From: Bacillota bacterium
Lineage (GTDB): Bacteria > Bacillota > UBA4882 > UBA8346
Length of the DNA stretch: 64,000 nucleotides
Direction: 5' to 3'
Assembly: GCA_023435565.1 (NCBI GenBank)
Contig: JAEYRN010000088.1
Coordinates: 10,973 to 74,972, forward strand
The translations under genes were made by a program, and so were the position numbers. Shown piece by piece: positions 1-8,544 of the stretch (position 1 is the stretch's first letter; each line of letters opens with the position of its first letter). The notes beneath the pieces were generated by a model, which was given only the letters and a program-made list of their open reading frames with translations, did not search any database and was not told where the DNA came from.

Positions 1-619
1 ACTCCGGCGAACCCACGGGGGAGCTATCTTACCTTTCAAGATCGGATTTGAACGCCCTTTCCAAGCCGAAGAAACATCTTTCAAAACCCAAAAGGAAAAA
101 ATCGCCCAGGCGGCTGCCGAATTGGTTTCCCCCGGTGATACCTTAATACTAGATGTAGGCACCACTGTTTCCGAATTAGCGCGTAAACTTTTAGAACATC
201 ATGATTTGACTATTTTTACAAATGCCTTGAATATTGCAACTATTCTCGAAGCCAACCCCAGAATTAATACCATCGTTACCGGAGGAACTCTTCGCGCCAA
301 ACAACATTCCCTGGTAAATCCCTATGCCACTATGATTTTGGATAAAATCAGGGCGGACATGGCTTTTATTGGAATAGGCGGTATCGAAGCCAATCATGGG
401 GTTACTAACGTTAATATTCCCGAAGCGGAATTAAAATCTATTTTTCTAAAATCCGCAGAACGCCGGGTGGTTTTGGCTGACTCCAGCAAAGTTGGAAATA
501 TCGGTTTGGTGAAAATATCGGAAATCGAGCAAATTGATTTATTAATTACCGATAAACAAGCCGACGCTGAAGCAATTGCATCCTTAAGGCGAAAAGGTTT
601 AAACATAGTTTTAGTTTAA
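1..619 (+). CDS. DeoR-family sugar-responsive transcriptional regulator (5' end outside window)
   Basis: The reading frame is open from base 2 and shows LRRTHGGA, the linker that follows the DeoR helix-turn-helix. About 205 residues are visible, essentially the DeoRC effector domain, which in this family senses a phosphorylated sugar. Visible landmarks are LDVGTTVSELARKL, the TNALNIA block, VTGGTLR, the IGIGGIE block and VLADSSKVG, all in the usual family order. The TTG at 122 is internal and not the start. The DNA-binding domain lies upstream of the window. It is followed on the same strand by a 49-aa gene and galT-galK-galE, so it is probably the local repressor of the galactose genes (inference from position). 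Family assignment is firm; the ligand is unknown. Confidence 0.88.
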   Translation, partial: LRRTHGGAILPFKIGFERPFQAEETSFKTQKEKIAQAAAELVSPGDTLILDVGTTVSELARKLLEHHDLTIFTNALNIATILEANPRINTIVTGGTLRAKQHSLVNPYATMILDKIRADMAFIGIGGIEANHGVTNVNIPEAELKSIFLKSAERRVVLADSSKVGNIGLVKISEIEQIDLLITDKQADAEAIASLRRKGLNIVLV

Positions 620-673
620 AATTTGGTTCAAAAAATTATTTAGACTTCAACGAAGAAAAAGGAGGCTTTTAAA

Positions 674-823
674 ATGCCCTTGAAAAAAATGGAGTTCGAG
701 AGGGAAAAAGTAATAATGCCTGATGGGAGGTACCTGTTGTTCTATAACTTTGACCAGGTTCCCATAGGCAGTGATGAGGAGTCGGCCAAATCAAACCAGA
801 ATAAAGAAAACGAGGAAAAATAA
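674..823 (+). CDS. small 49-aa protein of unknown function between the DeoR regulator and galT
   Basis: ATG at 674 lies 6-7 bases after a strong GGAGG (661-665), and the frame runs 49 codons to TAA at 821-823, one base before the galT ATG. The protein starts MPLKKMEFEREK, has a core with VIMPDGRYLLFYNF and an acidic/Asn/Lys tail, with no signal peptide or membrane segment. I do not recognise a named family; the MPDGR-L-FYNF core looks like a small beta hairpin. The tight spacing to galT indicates translational coupling in the galactose operon. That it is a real gene rests on the ribosome site and spacing, not on homology. Confidence 0.6.
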   Translation: MPLKKMEFEREKVIMPDGRYLLFYNFDQVPIGSDEESAKSNQNKENEEK

Positions 824-824
824 C

Positions 825-1829
825 ATGTCTGAACTTCGTTGGCATCCTTTTTTAGAAGAATGGGTAATCACTGCTACTCACCGTCAAGACCGAACCTTTC
901 TCCCGCCTAAGGATTATTGTCCCTTATGCCCCACCAAACCCGGTGGCTTCCCGACGGAAGTCCCCCGTGACAACTATGATATCGTTGTTTTTGAAAATAA
1001 ATTCCCTTCGCTTAAGAGCGATCCCCCCCAACCGGCAGTGGAAACCACAGCCGTATCACCAGTAAAAGCAGCTCAGGGAATCTGCGAGGTTGTATTATAC
1101 TCCTCCGAACATTCCACGTCGCTGGCGAACATGCCTTTGGCCCGTATTCGAAATCTACTCCGGGTATGGCAAGACCGATTTCAAGAATTAGGTTCACTTG
1201 ATTATATCAAATATGTCTTGATCTTTGAAAACAAGGGTGAAGCAGTCGGGGTTACCCTCCACCATCCCCATGGACAAATATATGCCTTCCCTTTTATTCC
1301 TCCTAAAATTGAAAAAGAACTAAATGCCTCTACTAAATTTTACAAACAAAATAATAAATGTCTTTTTTGCGCGACCTTAGAAGAGGAATACCGCGACAGT
1401 CGACGAATCGTCTTTGAAGGTGAAAAATTCGTCGCTTTTATTCCTTTCTTTGCCCGTTACCCATATGAAGTTTATCTCGCCCCTAAAAGACATCTGGCTT
1501 CTATGAATGACTTTTCCGCAGAAGATCTTAATGATTTGGCTCTAACTCTAAAAGGATTACTGGTTAAATATGATTTATTATTTAAGGTGTCTTTTCCGTA
1601 TATCATGGTAATTCACCAAGCCCCGACCGATGGTAAGGATCACCCCGATTATCATTTCCATTTTGAATTTTATCCCCCGCTTCGGACTGCTTCCAAAATT
1701 AAATATTTAGCTGGATGTGAATCAGGCGCCGGTAATTTTATTAATGATACTTTGGCTGAGGAAAAAGCAGCGGAACTCCGAAATATCGGCCCCAAAAATA
1801 TTAATGAGGTATTAGAATTAGAAAGATAA
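825..1829 (+). CDS. galT: galactose-1-phosphate uridylyltransferase
   Basis: Leloir pathway enzyme: UDP-glucose + galactose-1-phosphate to UDP-galactose + glucose-1-phosphate, cytoplasmic. The 334-aa protein has the zinc pair CPLC at 32-35, the active-site HPHGQ at 147-151 with the nucleophilic His at 149, a second CLFC pair, and the C-terminal HFHFEFYPP block. It belongs to the HIT-like galT type 1 family and has normal length. An upstream extension to 771 is possible in frame but overlaps the preceding small gene and lacks a ribosome site. ATG 825 follows GAGG at 812-815 and starts MSELRWHP, as expected. It is cotranscribed with galK (13-base gap) and galE. Confidence 0.95.
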   Translation: MSELRWHPFLEEWVITATHRQDRTFLPPKDYCPLCPTKPGGFPTEVPRDNYDIVVFENKFPSLKSDPPQPAVETTAVSPVKAAQGICEVVLYSSEHSTSLANMPLARIRNLLRVWQDRFQELGSLDYIKYVLIFENKGEAVGVTLHHPHGQIYAFPFIPPKIEKELNASTKFYKQNNKCLFCATLEEEYRDSRRIVFEGEKFVAFIPFFARYPYEVYLAPKRHLASMNDFSAEDLNDLALTLKGLLVKYDLLFKVSFPYIMVIHQAPTDGKDHPDYHFHFEFYPPLRTASKIKYLAGCESGAGNFINDTLAEEKAAELRNIGPKNINEVLELER

Positions 1830-1842
1830 GGAGTATCTGATA

Positions 1843-3018
1843 ATGGCCCAAGCAAATAATCTCCAATCTATTAACAAAGCTTTCGCTTCTTTCTCCGGTG
1901 GAAAAGAACCCTCAGTCATCGCCCGGGCTCCCGGGCGGGTAAACCTAATCGGAGAACATACGGATTATAATGAAGGTTATGTTTTCCCGATGGCTTTGGG
2001 TTTTCAAATCTTGACCGCCGCTCGTAAGCGCCAAGACCGGCTGGTTCGAATCCATTCAGTTGATTACCAAAAAACAGTAGAATTCACCTTAGATCAACCG
2101 ATTCAGTATGATTCCGAAGAGCGTTGGAGTAATTATCCCCGAGGCGTGTTAGCCCTTTTAATGGAATGCGGTATAACTCTAACCGGAATGGACTTGGCTT
2201 TTATGGGCGATATCCCCCAAGGTTCCGGTTTGAGTTCCTCTGCTGCGCTCGAGGTTTCAGTAGCCCTTACACTTCAAGCCTTAAACGGTTTTCAAATGAG
2301 TGGACCGGAACTGGCCCGTCTCTGTCAAAAAGCCGAAAATACATTTGTAGGAATGAATTGCGGCATAATGGACCAATTCATTTCAATGATGGGTCAGAAA
2401 GATCATGCCTTATTCCTAGATTGCCGTTCTTTAGAATACAGGCATATTCCTTTGAAGCTAAGAGAATATCAAATTTTGATTTGTCATAGCGGGGTTAAAC
2501 ATTCATTAGTGGATTCGGAATATAATAAAAGACGCAAAGAATGCGAAGCCGGAGTAGCGGTCCTCTCAGAAAAGTTCCCCAGAATAAAATCATTACGGGA
2601 CGCAACCTTAACTGAACTTGATGCATGTAAAGACCGACTTGATAAAATTGTATACTGCCGTTGCCGCCATGTAATCACCGAAAACGAACGGGTCCTAAAA
2701 AGTATTAAGTGTTTAAATCAAGGCGATTTAACAACTTTCGGCAAATTAATGAACTCTTCTCACGACTCATTAAGGGACGATTATCAAGTAAGCTGCTCCG
2801 AAATTGATCTTTTAGTCGATTTCGCCAGAAAATTTGACGGTGTCCTAGGTTCCAGAATCACCGGAGGCGGTTTCGGCGGTTGTACTGTCAGTTTGATTTC
2901 AAATTCTATTGTCAAAGACTTTACCGATCAAGTCAAAGATTACTACCAACATAAAACAGGGATTACTCCCCATCTATATATTAGTACTCCGGCAGCAGGA
3001 GCGGAGCTGATAAAATAA
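1843..3018 (+). CDS. galK: galactokinase
   Basis: Phosphorylates galactose with ATP to galactose-1-phosphate. All three GHMP-kinase motifs are present in the 391-aa protein: GRVNLIGEHTDYN at 31-43 (galactokinase signature), the ATP loop GSGLSSSAA at about 127-135, and GGGFGGCT near 341. The catalytic Asp sits in GIMDQF near 176. ATG 1843 is preceded by AAGGAG at 1828-1833, overlapping the galT stop. It is the middle gene of the galT-galK-galE cluster. Length is standard, and there are no missing residues among those checked. Confidence 0.96.
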   Translation: MAQANNLQSINKAFASFSGGKEPSVIARAPGRVNLIGEHTDYNEGYVFPMALGFQILTAARKRQDRLVRIHSVDYQKTVEFTLDQPIQYDSEERWSNYPRGVLALLMECGITLTGMDLAFMGDIPQGSGLSSSAALEVSVALTLQALNGFQMSGPELARLCQKAENTFVGMNCGIMDQFISMMGQKDHALFLDCRSLEYRHIPLKLREYQILICHSGVKHSLVDSEYNKRRKECEAGVAVLSEKFPRIKSLRDATLTELDACKDRLDKIVYCRCRHVITENERVLKSIKCLNQGDLTTFGKLMNSSHDSLRDDYQVSCSEIDLLVDFARKFDGVLGSRITGGGFGGCTVSLISNSIVKDFTDQVKDYYQHKTGITPHLYISTPAAGAELIK

Positions 3019-3066
3019 ATCAAATTATTAAGGACAATATTAGGTATATATTGGAGGTAAAAATAA

Positions 3067-4056
3067 ATGAATATTCTGGTTACCGGGGGCGCCGGATATA
3101 TTGGGAGTCAAGTTGCCTTAGATTTAGCCCGCAACGGCCATCAACCCATAATCTTTGATAATTTATCCAAGGGACACCGGGAAGCGGTAAAAGCAGGCCG
3201 ACTGGTGGTAGGGGATCTTAGCGACTCAAATTTATTACAGCAGGTATTAACCGGAGAAAAGATTGAAGCAGTTATCCACTTAGCGGCTTATAGCCTAGTT
3301 GGAGAATCAGTTCAGGACCCTAGTAAATATTTCCGGAATAATATTGGCAATGGGATTAACCTTCTAGATGCCATGTGTGCTTGTAAAATAAAATACTTTG
3401 TTCTTTCTTCCACAGCAGCTGTTTTTGGCGAGCCTGATCAAACCCCAATCACTGAAGATCACCCTAAAAAGCCCACTAATCCATATGGATTCTCAAAACT
3501 TACCTTGGAGGGCATTTTAGATGCCTACGACCGGGCCTATGGACTTCGTTATATTTCACTGCGTTATTTCAATGCTGCCGGAGCCGACCCCGAAGTGGAA
3601 ATCGGCGAAGACCACAATCCGGAAAGTCACTTAATCCCTATAGTGTTGCAGGCCGCTCTAGGAACACGCCCAAACATTCAGTTGTTTGGCAATGATTATC
3701 CAACTCCTGACGGCACCTGTATTCGCGACTATATTCATGTTGCGGATCTTTCACAGGCTCATTTATTGGCTTTAAAATCGTTAATCGGAGGTTCAACTTC
3801 CATGTGTTATAATTTAGGCATCGGACATGGCTATTCAAACCTACAAGTTATCGAAACCGCCCGAAAGGTTACGGGCAAACCAATTAACATAGTCAAAGCT
3901 CCACGCCGTCCCGGAGATCCGGCAGTGTTGGTTGCCTCATCCAATCGGATTAAACAAGAATTAGGATGGACCCCTAAATATTTTGAATTGAATGAAATTA
4001 TCGAAACAGCTTGGAATTGGCACCGAAATCATCCCAACGGTTACCAAACAAATTGA
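3067..4056 (+). CDS. galE: UDP-glucose 4-epimerase
   Basis: Interconverts UDP-galactose and UDP-glucose, completing the Leloir cycle started by galK and galT. It is an extended short-chain dehydrogenase of 329 aa: the NAD-binding GGAGYIGS at 7-14, the SSTAAVFG catalytic Ser/Thr block near 114-121, and the YxxxK pair Tyr140/Lys144 in PYGFSK. RYFNAAGA and the C-terminal substrate domain follow. GGAGG at 3053-3057 precedes ATG 3067. The preceding gap of 48 bases contains no terminator, so it is read with galK. It could also feed envelope polysaccharide synthesis. Confidence 0.95.
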   Translation: MNILVTGGAGYIGSQVALDLARNGHQPIIFDNLSKGHREAVKAGRLVVGDLSDSNLLQQVLTGEKIEAVIHLAAYSLVGESVQDPSKYFRNNIGNGINLLDAMCACKIKYFVLSSTAAVFGEPDQTPITEDHPKKPTNPYGFSKLTLEGILDAYDRAYGLRYISLRYFNAAGADPEVEIGEDHNPESHLIPIVLQAALGTRPNIQLFGNDYPTPDGTCIRDYIHVADLSQAHLLALKSLIGGSTSMCYNLGIGHGYSNLQVIETARKVTGKPINIVKAPRRPGDPAVLVASSNRIKQELGWTPKYFELNEIIETAWNWHRNHPNGYQTN

Positions 4057-4221
4057 AATAAGAATAATCGGGAATTAGAAGTTAGAAAGCAGAATTGATG
4101 GGCTAATACAAAGATATCAAAAAGTTTTTTTGACAAATTAACTAAAAAAAATCAACTTTATTAAATGAAAGCCTAATGTTATCATTAAATATACTAACTT
4201 ATAAAGTTTGAGGTGGAAAAG

Positions 4222-5208
4222 ATGAAAATCGGTGTTTTAACCAGCGGCGGCGATGCTCCTGGTATGAATGCGGCGATTAGGGCAGTGGTCCGAAGAGCCC
4301 TTTACCATGGCTGTGAGGTATATGGCATCAAAAGAGGTTATAGTGGTTTATTAACCGGTGAAATTGTGTCCCTTGATTCCCATTCGGTAAGTGATATTCT
4401 TCAAAAAGGCGGTACTATTCTTCAGTCGGCCCGGTGCCAAGAATTTAAAACCCCGGAAGGACAAGCTAAAGCAAAAGCTCAACTTGAGAAACTTGGATTA
4501 AACGGATTGGTAATAATCGGCGGCGATGGTTCTTTTCGCGGAGCCCAAGTACTCAACAGAATGGGATTTCTAACTGTCGGAATTCCCGGCACTATTGATA
4601 ACGATATTGGTTGTACCGATTATTCAATTGGTTTTGATACAGCCGTCAATACGGTCTTAGATGCGTTAAATAAAATCAGAGATACTGCATCTTCTCATAA
4701 CCGTGTATATGTAGTAGAAGTGATGGGTAAAAATGCAGGTTTTATTGCAGTGGGAGCAGGGTTGACCGGTGGCGCCGAAGCAATCTTAATACCGGAGACT
4801 CCGGTAGATCTTGATAAAGTGTGCGAGAATATTATCGAAAATGCCAAATTAGGTAAATCCCACAGCATTGTTTTGGTTGCTGAGGGTTACTATGAAGATC
4901 CAATTTCGGCCCAACAGTCAAGCGGCTTCCGGGTAGGAAAATATCTCGGCGAAAAAACCGGTTGCGATACGCGGATCACAGTATTAGGCCATATTCAAAG
5001 AGGCGGGACCCCATCCTTTTTCGACCGTAAACTAGCGACATTAATGGGAAATAAAGCCGTTGAAATGCTGTTAAATGGTGAAACCGAAAAAATGGTTGGA
5101 ATGGTTAATAACCGAATTCAAACCTTTCCTTTGGAGCAAGCTATCAACACTAAGAAAAAAGTTGAACTACAAGAATTGGAATTGGCAGGAATTATGTCCA
5201 GTATATAA
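4222..5208 (+). CDS. pfkA: ATP-dependent 6-phosphofructokinase
   Basis: Committed glycolytic step: fructose-6-phosphate + ATP to fructose-1,6-bisphosphate. The 328-aa protein has TSGGDAPGMN near the N terminus, IIGGDGSF, PGTIDNDI (catalytic Asp in the TIDND block), MGKNAGF and GHIQRGGTPS. This is the bacterial PfkA type, with GGDG rather than the pyrophosphate-type GGDD signature. ATG 4222 is preferred over the in-frame GTG at 4213 because GAGGTGG (4210-4216) is its ribosome site. The 160-base leader is AT-rich with a TTGACA at 4130, but I find no well spaced -10, so the promoter is unresolved. It probably has its own transcript ending at the hairpin at 5261. Confidence 0.96.
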   Translation: MKIGVLTSGGDAPGMNAAIRAVVRRALYHGCEVYGIKRGYSGLLTGEIVSLDSHSVSDILQKGGTILQSARCQEFKTPEGQAKAKAQLEKLGLNGLVIIGGDGSFRGAQVLNRMGFLTVGIPGTIDNDIGCTDYSIGFDTAVNTVLDALNKIRDTASSHNRVYVVEVMGKNAGFIAVGAGLTGGAEAILIPETPVDLDKVCENIIENAKLGKSHSIVLVAEGYYEDPISAQQSSGFRVGKYLGEKTGCDTRITVLGHIQRGGTPSFFDRKLATLMGNKAVEMLLNGETEKMVGMVNNRIQTFPLEQAINTKKKVELQELELAGIMSSI

Positions 5209-5260
5209 TTCTATAATTTTTGTGTAACAATTTTAGTTTTTATTTTTTAGAATTCATAGG

Positions 5261-5290
5261 AAGGGAGAGGTATTCACCTCTCCCTTTTCA
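5261..5290 (+). terminator. intrinsic terminator between pfkA and codY
   Basis: An 11-bp perfect stem, AAGGGAGAGGT at 5261-5271 with ACCTCTCCCTT at 5276-5286 and an ATTC loop, followed by T-rich bases. It lies between convergent genes and may stop pfkA and the leftward codY transcript. Confidence 0.75.
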
Positions 5291-5326
5291 TACCGGATTA
5301 TTAAATCCCCTTATATTTTATCGAAA

Positions 5327-6079
5327 CTACTCTTGTTCGTTTAACATTTTATAGAAAAGTTGATTCTTTATCTTAATATAGGTCCCCTTAATCCCTAAAG
5401 AACGGGATTCTACTACCCCGGCGCTTTCCATCTTACGCATGGCGTTAACAATTACCGAACGGGAGATCCCGATTCGATCGGCAATCTTACTGGCAACTAA
5501 AAATCCTTCAGTGCCATTTAAATCCATTAATACATTTTTTATAGCTTTAAGTTCCGAAAAAGATAAAGAGTCTAAGACCATCCTAGCGGTCTCTGTTTGG
5601 CCATGTTCAGCGTCCTTTACCACAGGGTTGTTCTCATAGAAATAAATGCTGATTACCAAAGAGGCTATTTCAGCTAAAATCAATTGCTCCTCGGTGAATT
5701 GTTGTTCGGGTTGTGTTAATAGTAAATGGGCCGAAGTAGTGCGATTGTTTCTCACCGGCACTATTGTCATATATAAATTTGGTCGGACACACAGGTCATC
5801 CTCAAAAAAACAGCTTTCAACTGGAATATTGGCTGCGGTTTGAAAAATAAAACTAATTCGTTGTTTCAATTCCGATTTTAAAATATCATTTACCCCATGG
5901 GTGGTTTTTGTACAATCATTTCCTTTGGGTAATGCCGTAGCTAATAATTCTCCTTGAGCCCCAAACAAATATCCATTACAATTGATTAATCTTGAAATTA
6001 AAGCGATTATCTCATTTAATTCCATACTTCCTTGTTTTATAACACTCCGTAATTCCTGAATTTTTGCGGTAAGCGGCAT
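5327..6079 (-). CDS. codY: GTP- and isoleucine-sensing global repressor CodY
   Basis: CodY represses stationary-phase, amino-acid and (in spore formers) sporulation genes when GTP and branched-chain amino acids are plentiful. The 250-aa protein has the N-terminal GAF domain (about 1-155) and a C-terminal winged helix with ASKIADRIGISRSVIVNA-type recognition helix near 200-225, followed by the GIKGTYIKI wing. Length is slightly below the usual 259 aa. It lies downstream of xerC, separated by 186 bases containing a 13-bp inverted repeat, so it may have its own promoter. In Bacillus the hslV and hslU genes lie between xerC and codY; they are absent here. Confidence 0.95.
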   Translation of the reverse strand: MPLTAKIQELRSVIKQGSMELNEIIALISRLINCNGYLFGAQGELLATALPKGNDCTKTTHGVNDILKSELKQRISFIFQTAANIPVESCFFEDDLCVRPNLYMTIVPVRNNRTTSAHLLLTQPEQQFTEEQLILAEIASLVISIYFYENNPVVKDAEHGQTETARMVLDSLSFSELKAIKNVLMDLNGTEGFLVASKIADRIGISRSVIVNAMRKMESAGVVESRSLGIKGTYIKIKNQLFYKMLNEQE

Positions 6080-6132
6080 CCGATTCTCTCCTTATTCATT
6101 TGAGTGAGTTTCATAATTACCTTTAGTAAGAT

Positions 6133-6187
6133 TTTGATACAATATATGGTGTCCAACCCAGATTAGTCTATCAAATATTGTATCAAA
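6133..6187. repeat. 13-bp inverted repeat in the xerC-codY gap
   Basis: Perfect arms TTTGATACAATAT (6133-6145) and ATATTGTATCAAA (6175-6187) are separated by 29 bases in the codY upstream region. It could be a paired operator upstream of codY or the ends of a tiny element at the hslVU deletion point. No U-tract follows either side, so it is not an obvious terminator. Confidence 0.6.
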
Positions 6188-6265
6188 GAAATTTAAGAAT
6201 TATGAAACCGCCTAATTTATGTAATATACGGATAACTTTTTATTTATAAATCCAAAGATAATGCT

Positions 6266-7171
6266 CTATGCTCGCGGATGGCTTTTTAAATAGACTGACC
6301 GGATTCTTTCTTTGGTTACATGTGTATAAATCTGAGTAGTAGATATATCAACATGTCCCAACAGTTCTTGAACCACTCTCAAATCCGCTCCGTTTTCCAA
6401 AAGGTGAGTGGCAAAAGTATGACGGAATGTATGGGGTGTTATTTTTCGTTTTAAAAGAACTAGTTTCTTCAAATATTTTAAAACCATTCTCTGAATACTT
6501 CGACCGCTTAACGAAGTCCCCCGATAGTTTAGAAAAACGTTATTCTGAGATTCCGGCTGAGGGGTCAATTTTGCTAAACCAGGCCTAACTTCCTTTAAAT
6601 AACGTTGTAAAACTCTTTGCGCTACTCCGCCTAAAGGAGCAAGTCGTTCTTTGGAACCTTTTCCAAAAACCCTAAGATACCCTCGGGATAAATCCAGGTC
6701 CTCCAATTTTATATCAACAATTTCTTGCAAACGTAAACCGCTGGAATATAGGATCTCCAAAATCGCCTGGTCTCTGATACCCAAACCTTTTGATTGATCG
6801 GGCATAGTCAATAAAGCATTAATTTCATCGGGATACATAAATTCAGGTAAACGTTTTTCGCGACGCGGAGAAGTAACCCCTTTTACAGGATTATCTTGAA
6901 GATAACCCTGCTTGCAAAGATATTTAAAAAAAGTTCTAAGACATGCAATTTTTCTAGCAATCGAGGATTTGGCAAAAGCAGCTTGTTTTAAAGTTGTTAA
7001 GTATTTTCGGAGCAATAAGTGATCAACATCTTTCGGTCCGTTTACCTTTTCCGCCTCGATAAACTGGAGAAATTGTCTTAGATCAAGTCCATAACTTTCG
7101 ATAGTATGGTTTGAGTAATGGTTACCTACATTTAAATAAGTTAAAAACTCATCAACCAGGTTCTCAAACAT
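6266..7171 (-). CDS. xerC: tyrosine recombinase XerC
   Basis: Site-specific recombinase that resolves chromosome dimers at dif with XerD. The 301-aa protein has the N-terminal SAM-like core-binding domain (1-90) and the full catalytic set: Arg147 in SGLRLQE, Lys171, His247 and Arg250 in HTFRHTFA, His273 in LGH, and the nucleophile Tyr282 in IYTHV. Length matches XerC/XerD. The position after trmFO and before codY matches the Bacillus codV locus, which favours XerC over XerD. ATG 7171 is preceded by GAAGGGA. No accessory integrase features are seen. Confidence 0.93.
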   Translation of the reverse strand: MFENLVDEFLTYLNVGNHYSNHTIESYGLDLRQFLQFIEAEKVNGPKDVDHLLLRKYLTTLKQAAFAKSSIARKIACLRTFFKYLCKQGYLQDNPVKGVTSPRREKRLPEFMYPDEINALLTMPDQSKGLGIRDQAILEILYSSGLRLQEIVDIKLEDLDLSRGYLRVFGKGSKERLAPLGGVAQRVLQRYLKEVRPGLAKLTPQPESQNNVFLNYRGTSLSGRSIQRMVLKYLKKLVLLKRKITPHTFRHTFATHLLENGADLRVVQELLGHVDISTTQIYTHVTKERIRSVYLKSHPRA

Positions 7172-7235
7172 CTTTTTCCCTTCTCTATCCCAAAAATAAC
7201 ACAGTTCTAAAAAGGGGATTAAAAAGACGACTAAT

Positions 7236-8531
7236 TCAAAGTCCTATTTCTTTTAATACTTGCAAGGAGCGTTCCGCCATTTTTAAGTGTCTAGCTTGTT
7301 TCCCTTTAGGCCTTTCATCTAATTCGGGAAATAAACCAAAATTCACATTCATCGGCTGAAAATACTTCGAATCAGCATGGGTTATATAGTGGGTTAATGC
7401 CCCAAACCCGGTTTCAAGTGGAAATATAATCGGTTTTTCACCGGAAATCACACGAGCGCAATTAACGCCTGCAATCAAACCTGTAGCGGCAGATTCCACA
7501 TATCCCTCTACTCCGGTTATTTGTCCCGCAAAAAAAAGATCCGCTCTGATTTTAGTCTGTAAAGTCTCTATTAAAAACACGGGAGCGTTTATGTAAGTAT
7601 TCCGATGCATTACTCCGAAACGAATAAATTCCGCATTCTCTAGCCCTGGTATCATTTGAAAAACACGTTTTTGTTCTCCCCACTTAAGATGGGTTTGAAA
7701 ACCTACTAAATTATATAATCGGCCTTCCCGATCCTCCGGTCGAAGTTGGACTATGGCATAGGGTCGTTTTCCGGTACGAGGATCAAAGATTCCGACCGGT
7801 TTCATCGGCCCATAACGCAACGTATCAATTCCCCTTTTGGCTAACACCTCAACAGGCATACATCCTTCAAAAAAAATAGCCCGTTCATCCGGGAGATGGC
7901 TCTCGGAGACTTCAGCTTCAACAAGCTCTTTCCAAAAAAGTTCGTATTCTTCTTTATTGAACGGGCAATTGATATATTCTCCTTCTCCCTTATCATAACG
8001 GGAAGCACGAAAAACCTTTTCAAAGTCCAGTGAATTATTGGTAACAATCGGAGCGGCTGCATCATAGAAATAAAAATATTTTTCCCCCAATAATCGCTGT
8101 AGAGAATCTCCCAAAGCGGCGGAAGTTAATGGCCCGGTAGCTATAATAACCGGTCCCTCCGGAGGCGAACTAATTTCTTCCCGAATAACTTCAACTAAAG
8201 GATGCTCAGTAAGTATACCGGTTAAAGCCTTTGAAAACTGATTTCGTTCGACTGCCAAAGCTCCTCCGGCGGGAACCGCGGTTAGATCGGCGGTTTTTAT
8301 CACAAGGGAGTCGAGACGCCTCATCTCCTCTTTTAAAAGTCCGACAGCATTTTCTAAAGCAGCGCCACGTAAAGAATTACTACAAACTAGTTCCGCAAAA
8401 TCCCCGGTATGATGGGCGGGTGTCATTTTATTAGGCCGCATTTCATATAACCGAACCGGGATACCTCGTTTAACAAGTTGCCAGGTGGCTTCCGTCCCGG
8501 CTAAACCAGCGCCGACTACTGTTGCTTTCAC
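7236..8531 (-). CDS. trmFO: methylenetetrahydrofolate-tRNA (uracil-54-C5) methyltransferase
   Basis: Flavoprotein that makes ribothymidine at tRNA position 54 using methylene-THF. The 431-aa protein begins with the FAD-binding VVGAGLAGTEATWQL, then RLYEMRP, the FAELVCSNS block with its conserved Cys, and a C-terminal GQITGVEGYVESAATG, all typical of TrmFO/Gid. The start is GTG with AAAGGTGA upstream. It lies directly after topA (13-base gap) and before xerC, the conserved Bacillota topA-trmFO-xerC order. Confidence 0.95.
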   Translation of the reverse strand: MKATVVGAGLAGTEATWQLVKRGIPVRLYEMRPNKMTPAHHTGDFAELVCSNSLRGAALENAVGLLKEEMRRLDSLVIKTADLTAVPAGGALAVERNQFSKALTGILTEHPLVEVIREEISSPPEGPVIIATGPLTSAALGDSLQRLLGEKYFYFYDAAAPIVTNNSLDFEKVFRASRYDKGEGEYINCPFNKEEYELFWKELVEAEVSESHLPDERAIFFEGCMPVEVLAKRGIDTLRYGPMKPVGIFDPRTGKRPYAIVQLRPEDREGRLYNLVGFQTHLKWGEQKRVFQMIPGLENAEFIRFGVMHRNTYINAPVFLIETLQTKIRADLFFAGQITGVEGYVESAATGLIAGVNCARVISGEKPIIFPLETGFGALTHYITHADSKYFQPMNVNFGLFPELDERPKGKQARHLKMAERSLQVLKEIGL

Positions 8532-8544
8532 TGACTATCACCTT

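Noticed and set aside
122..619. TTG at 122 as the start of the DeoR-type gene
   Set aside because: The frame is open upstream to the window edge and encodes the conserved RTHGGA linker, so the gene starts outside the window.
4130..4195. pfkA promoter from TTGACA 4130 and TATACT 4190
   Set aside because: The two hexamers are 54 bases apart; neither has a well spaced partner.
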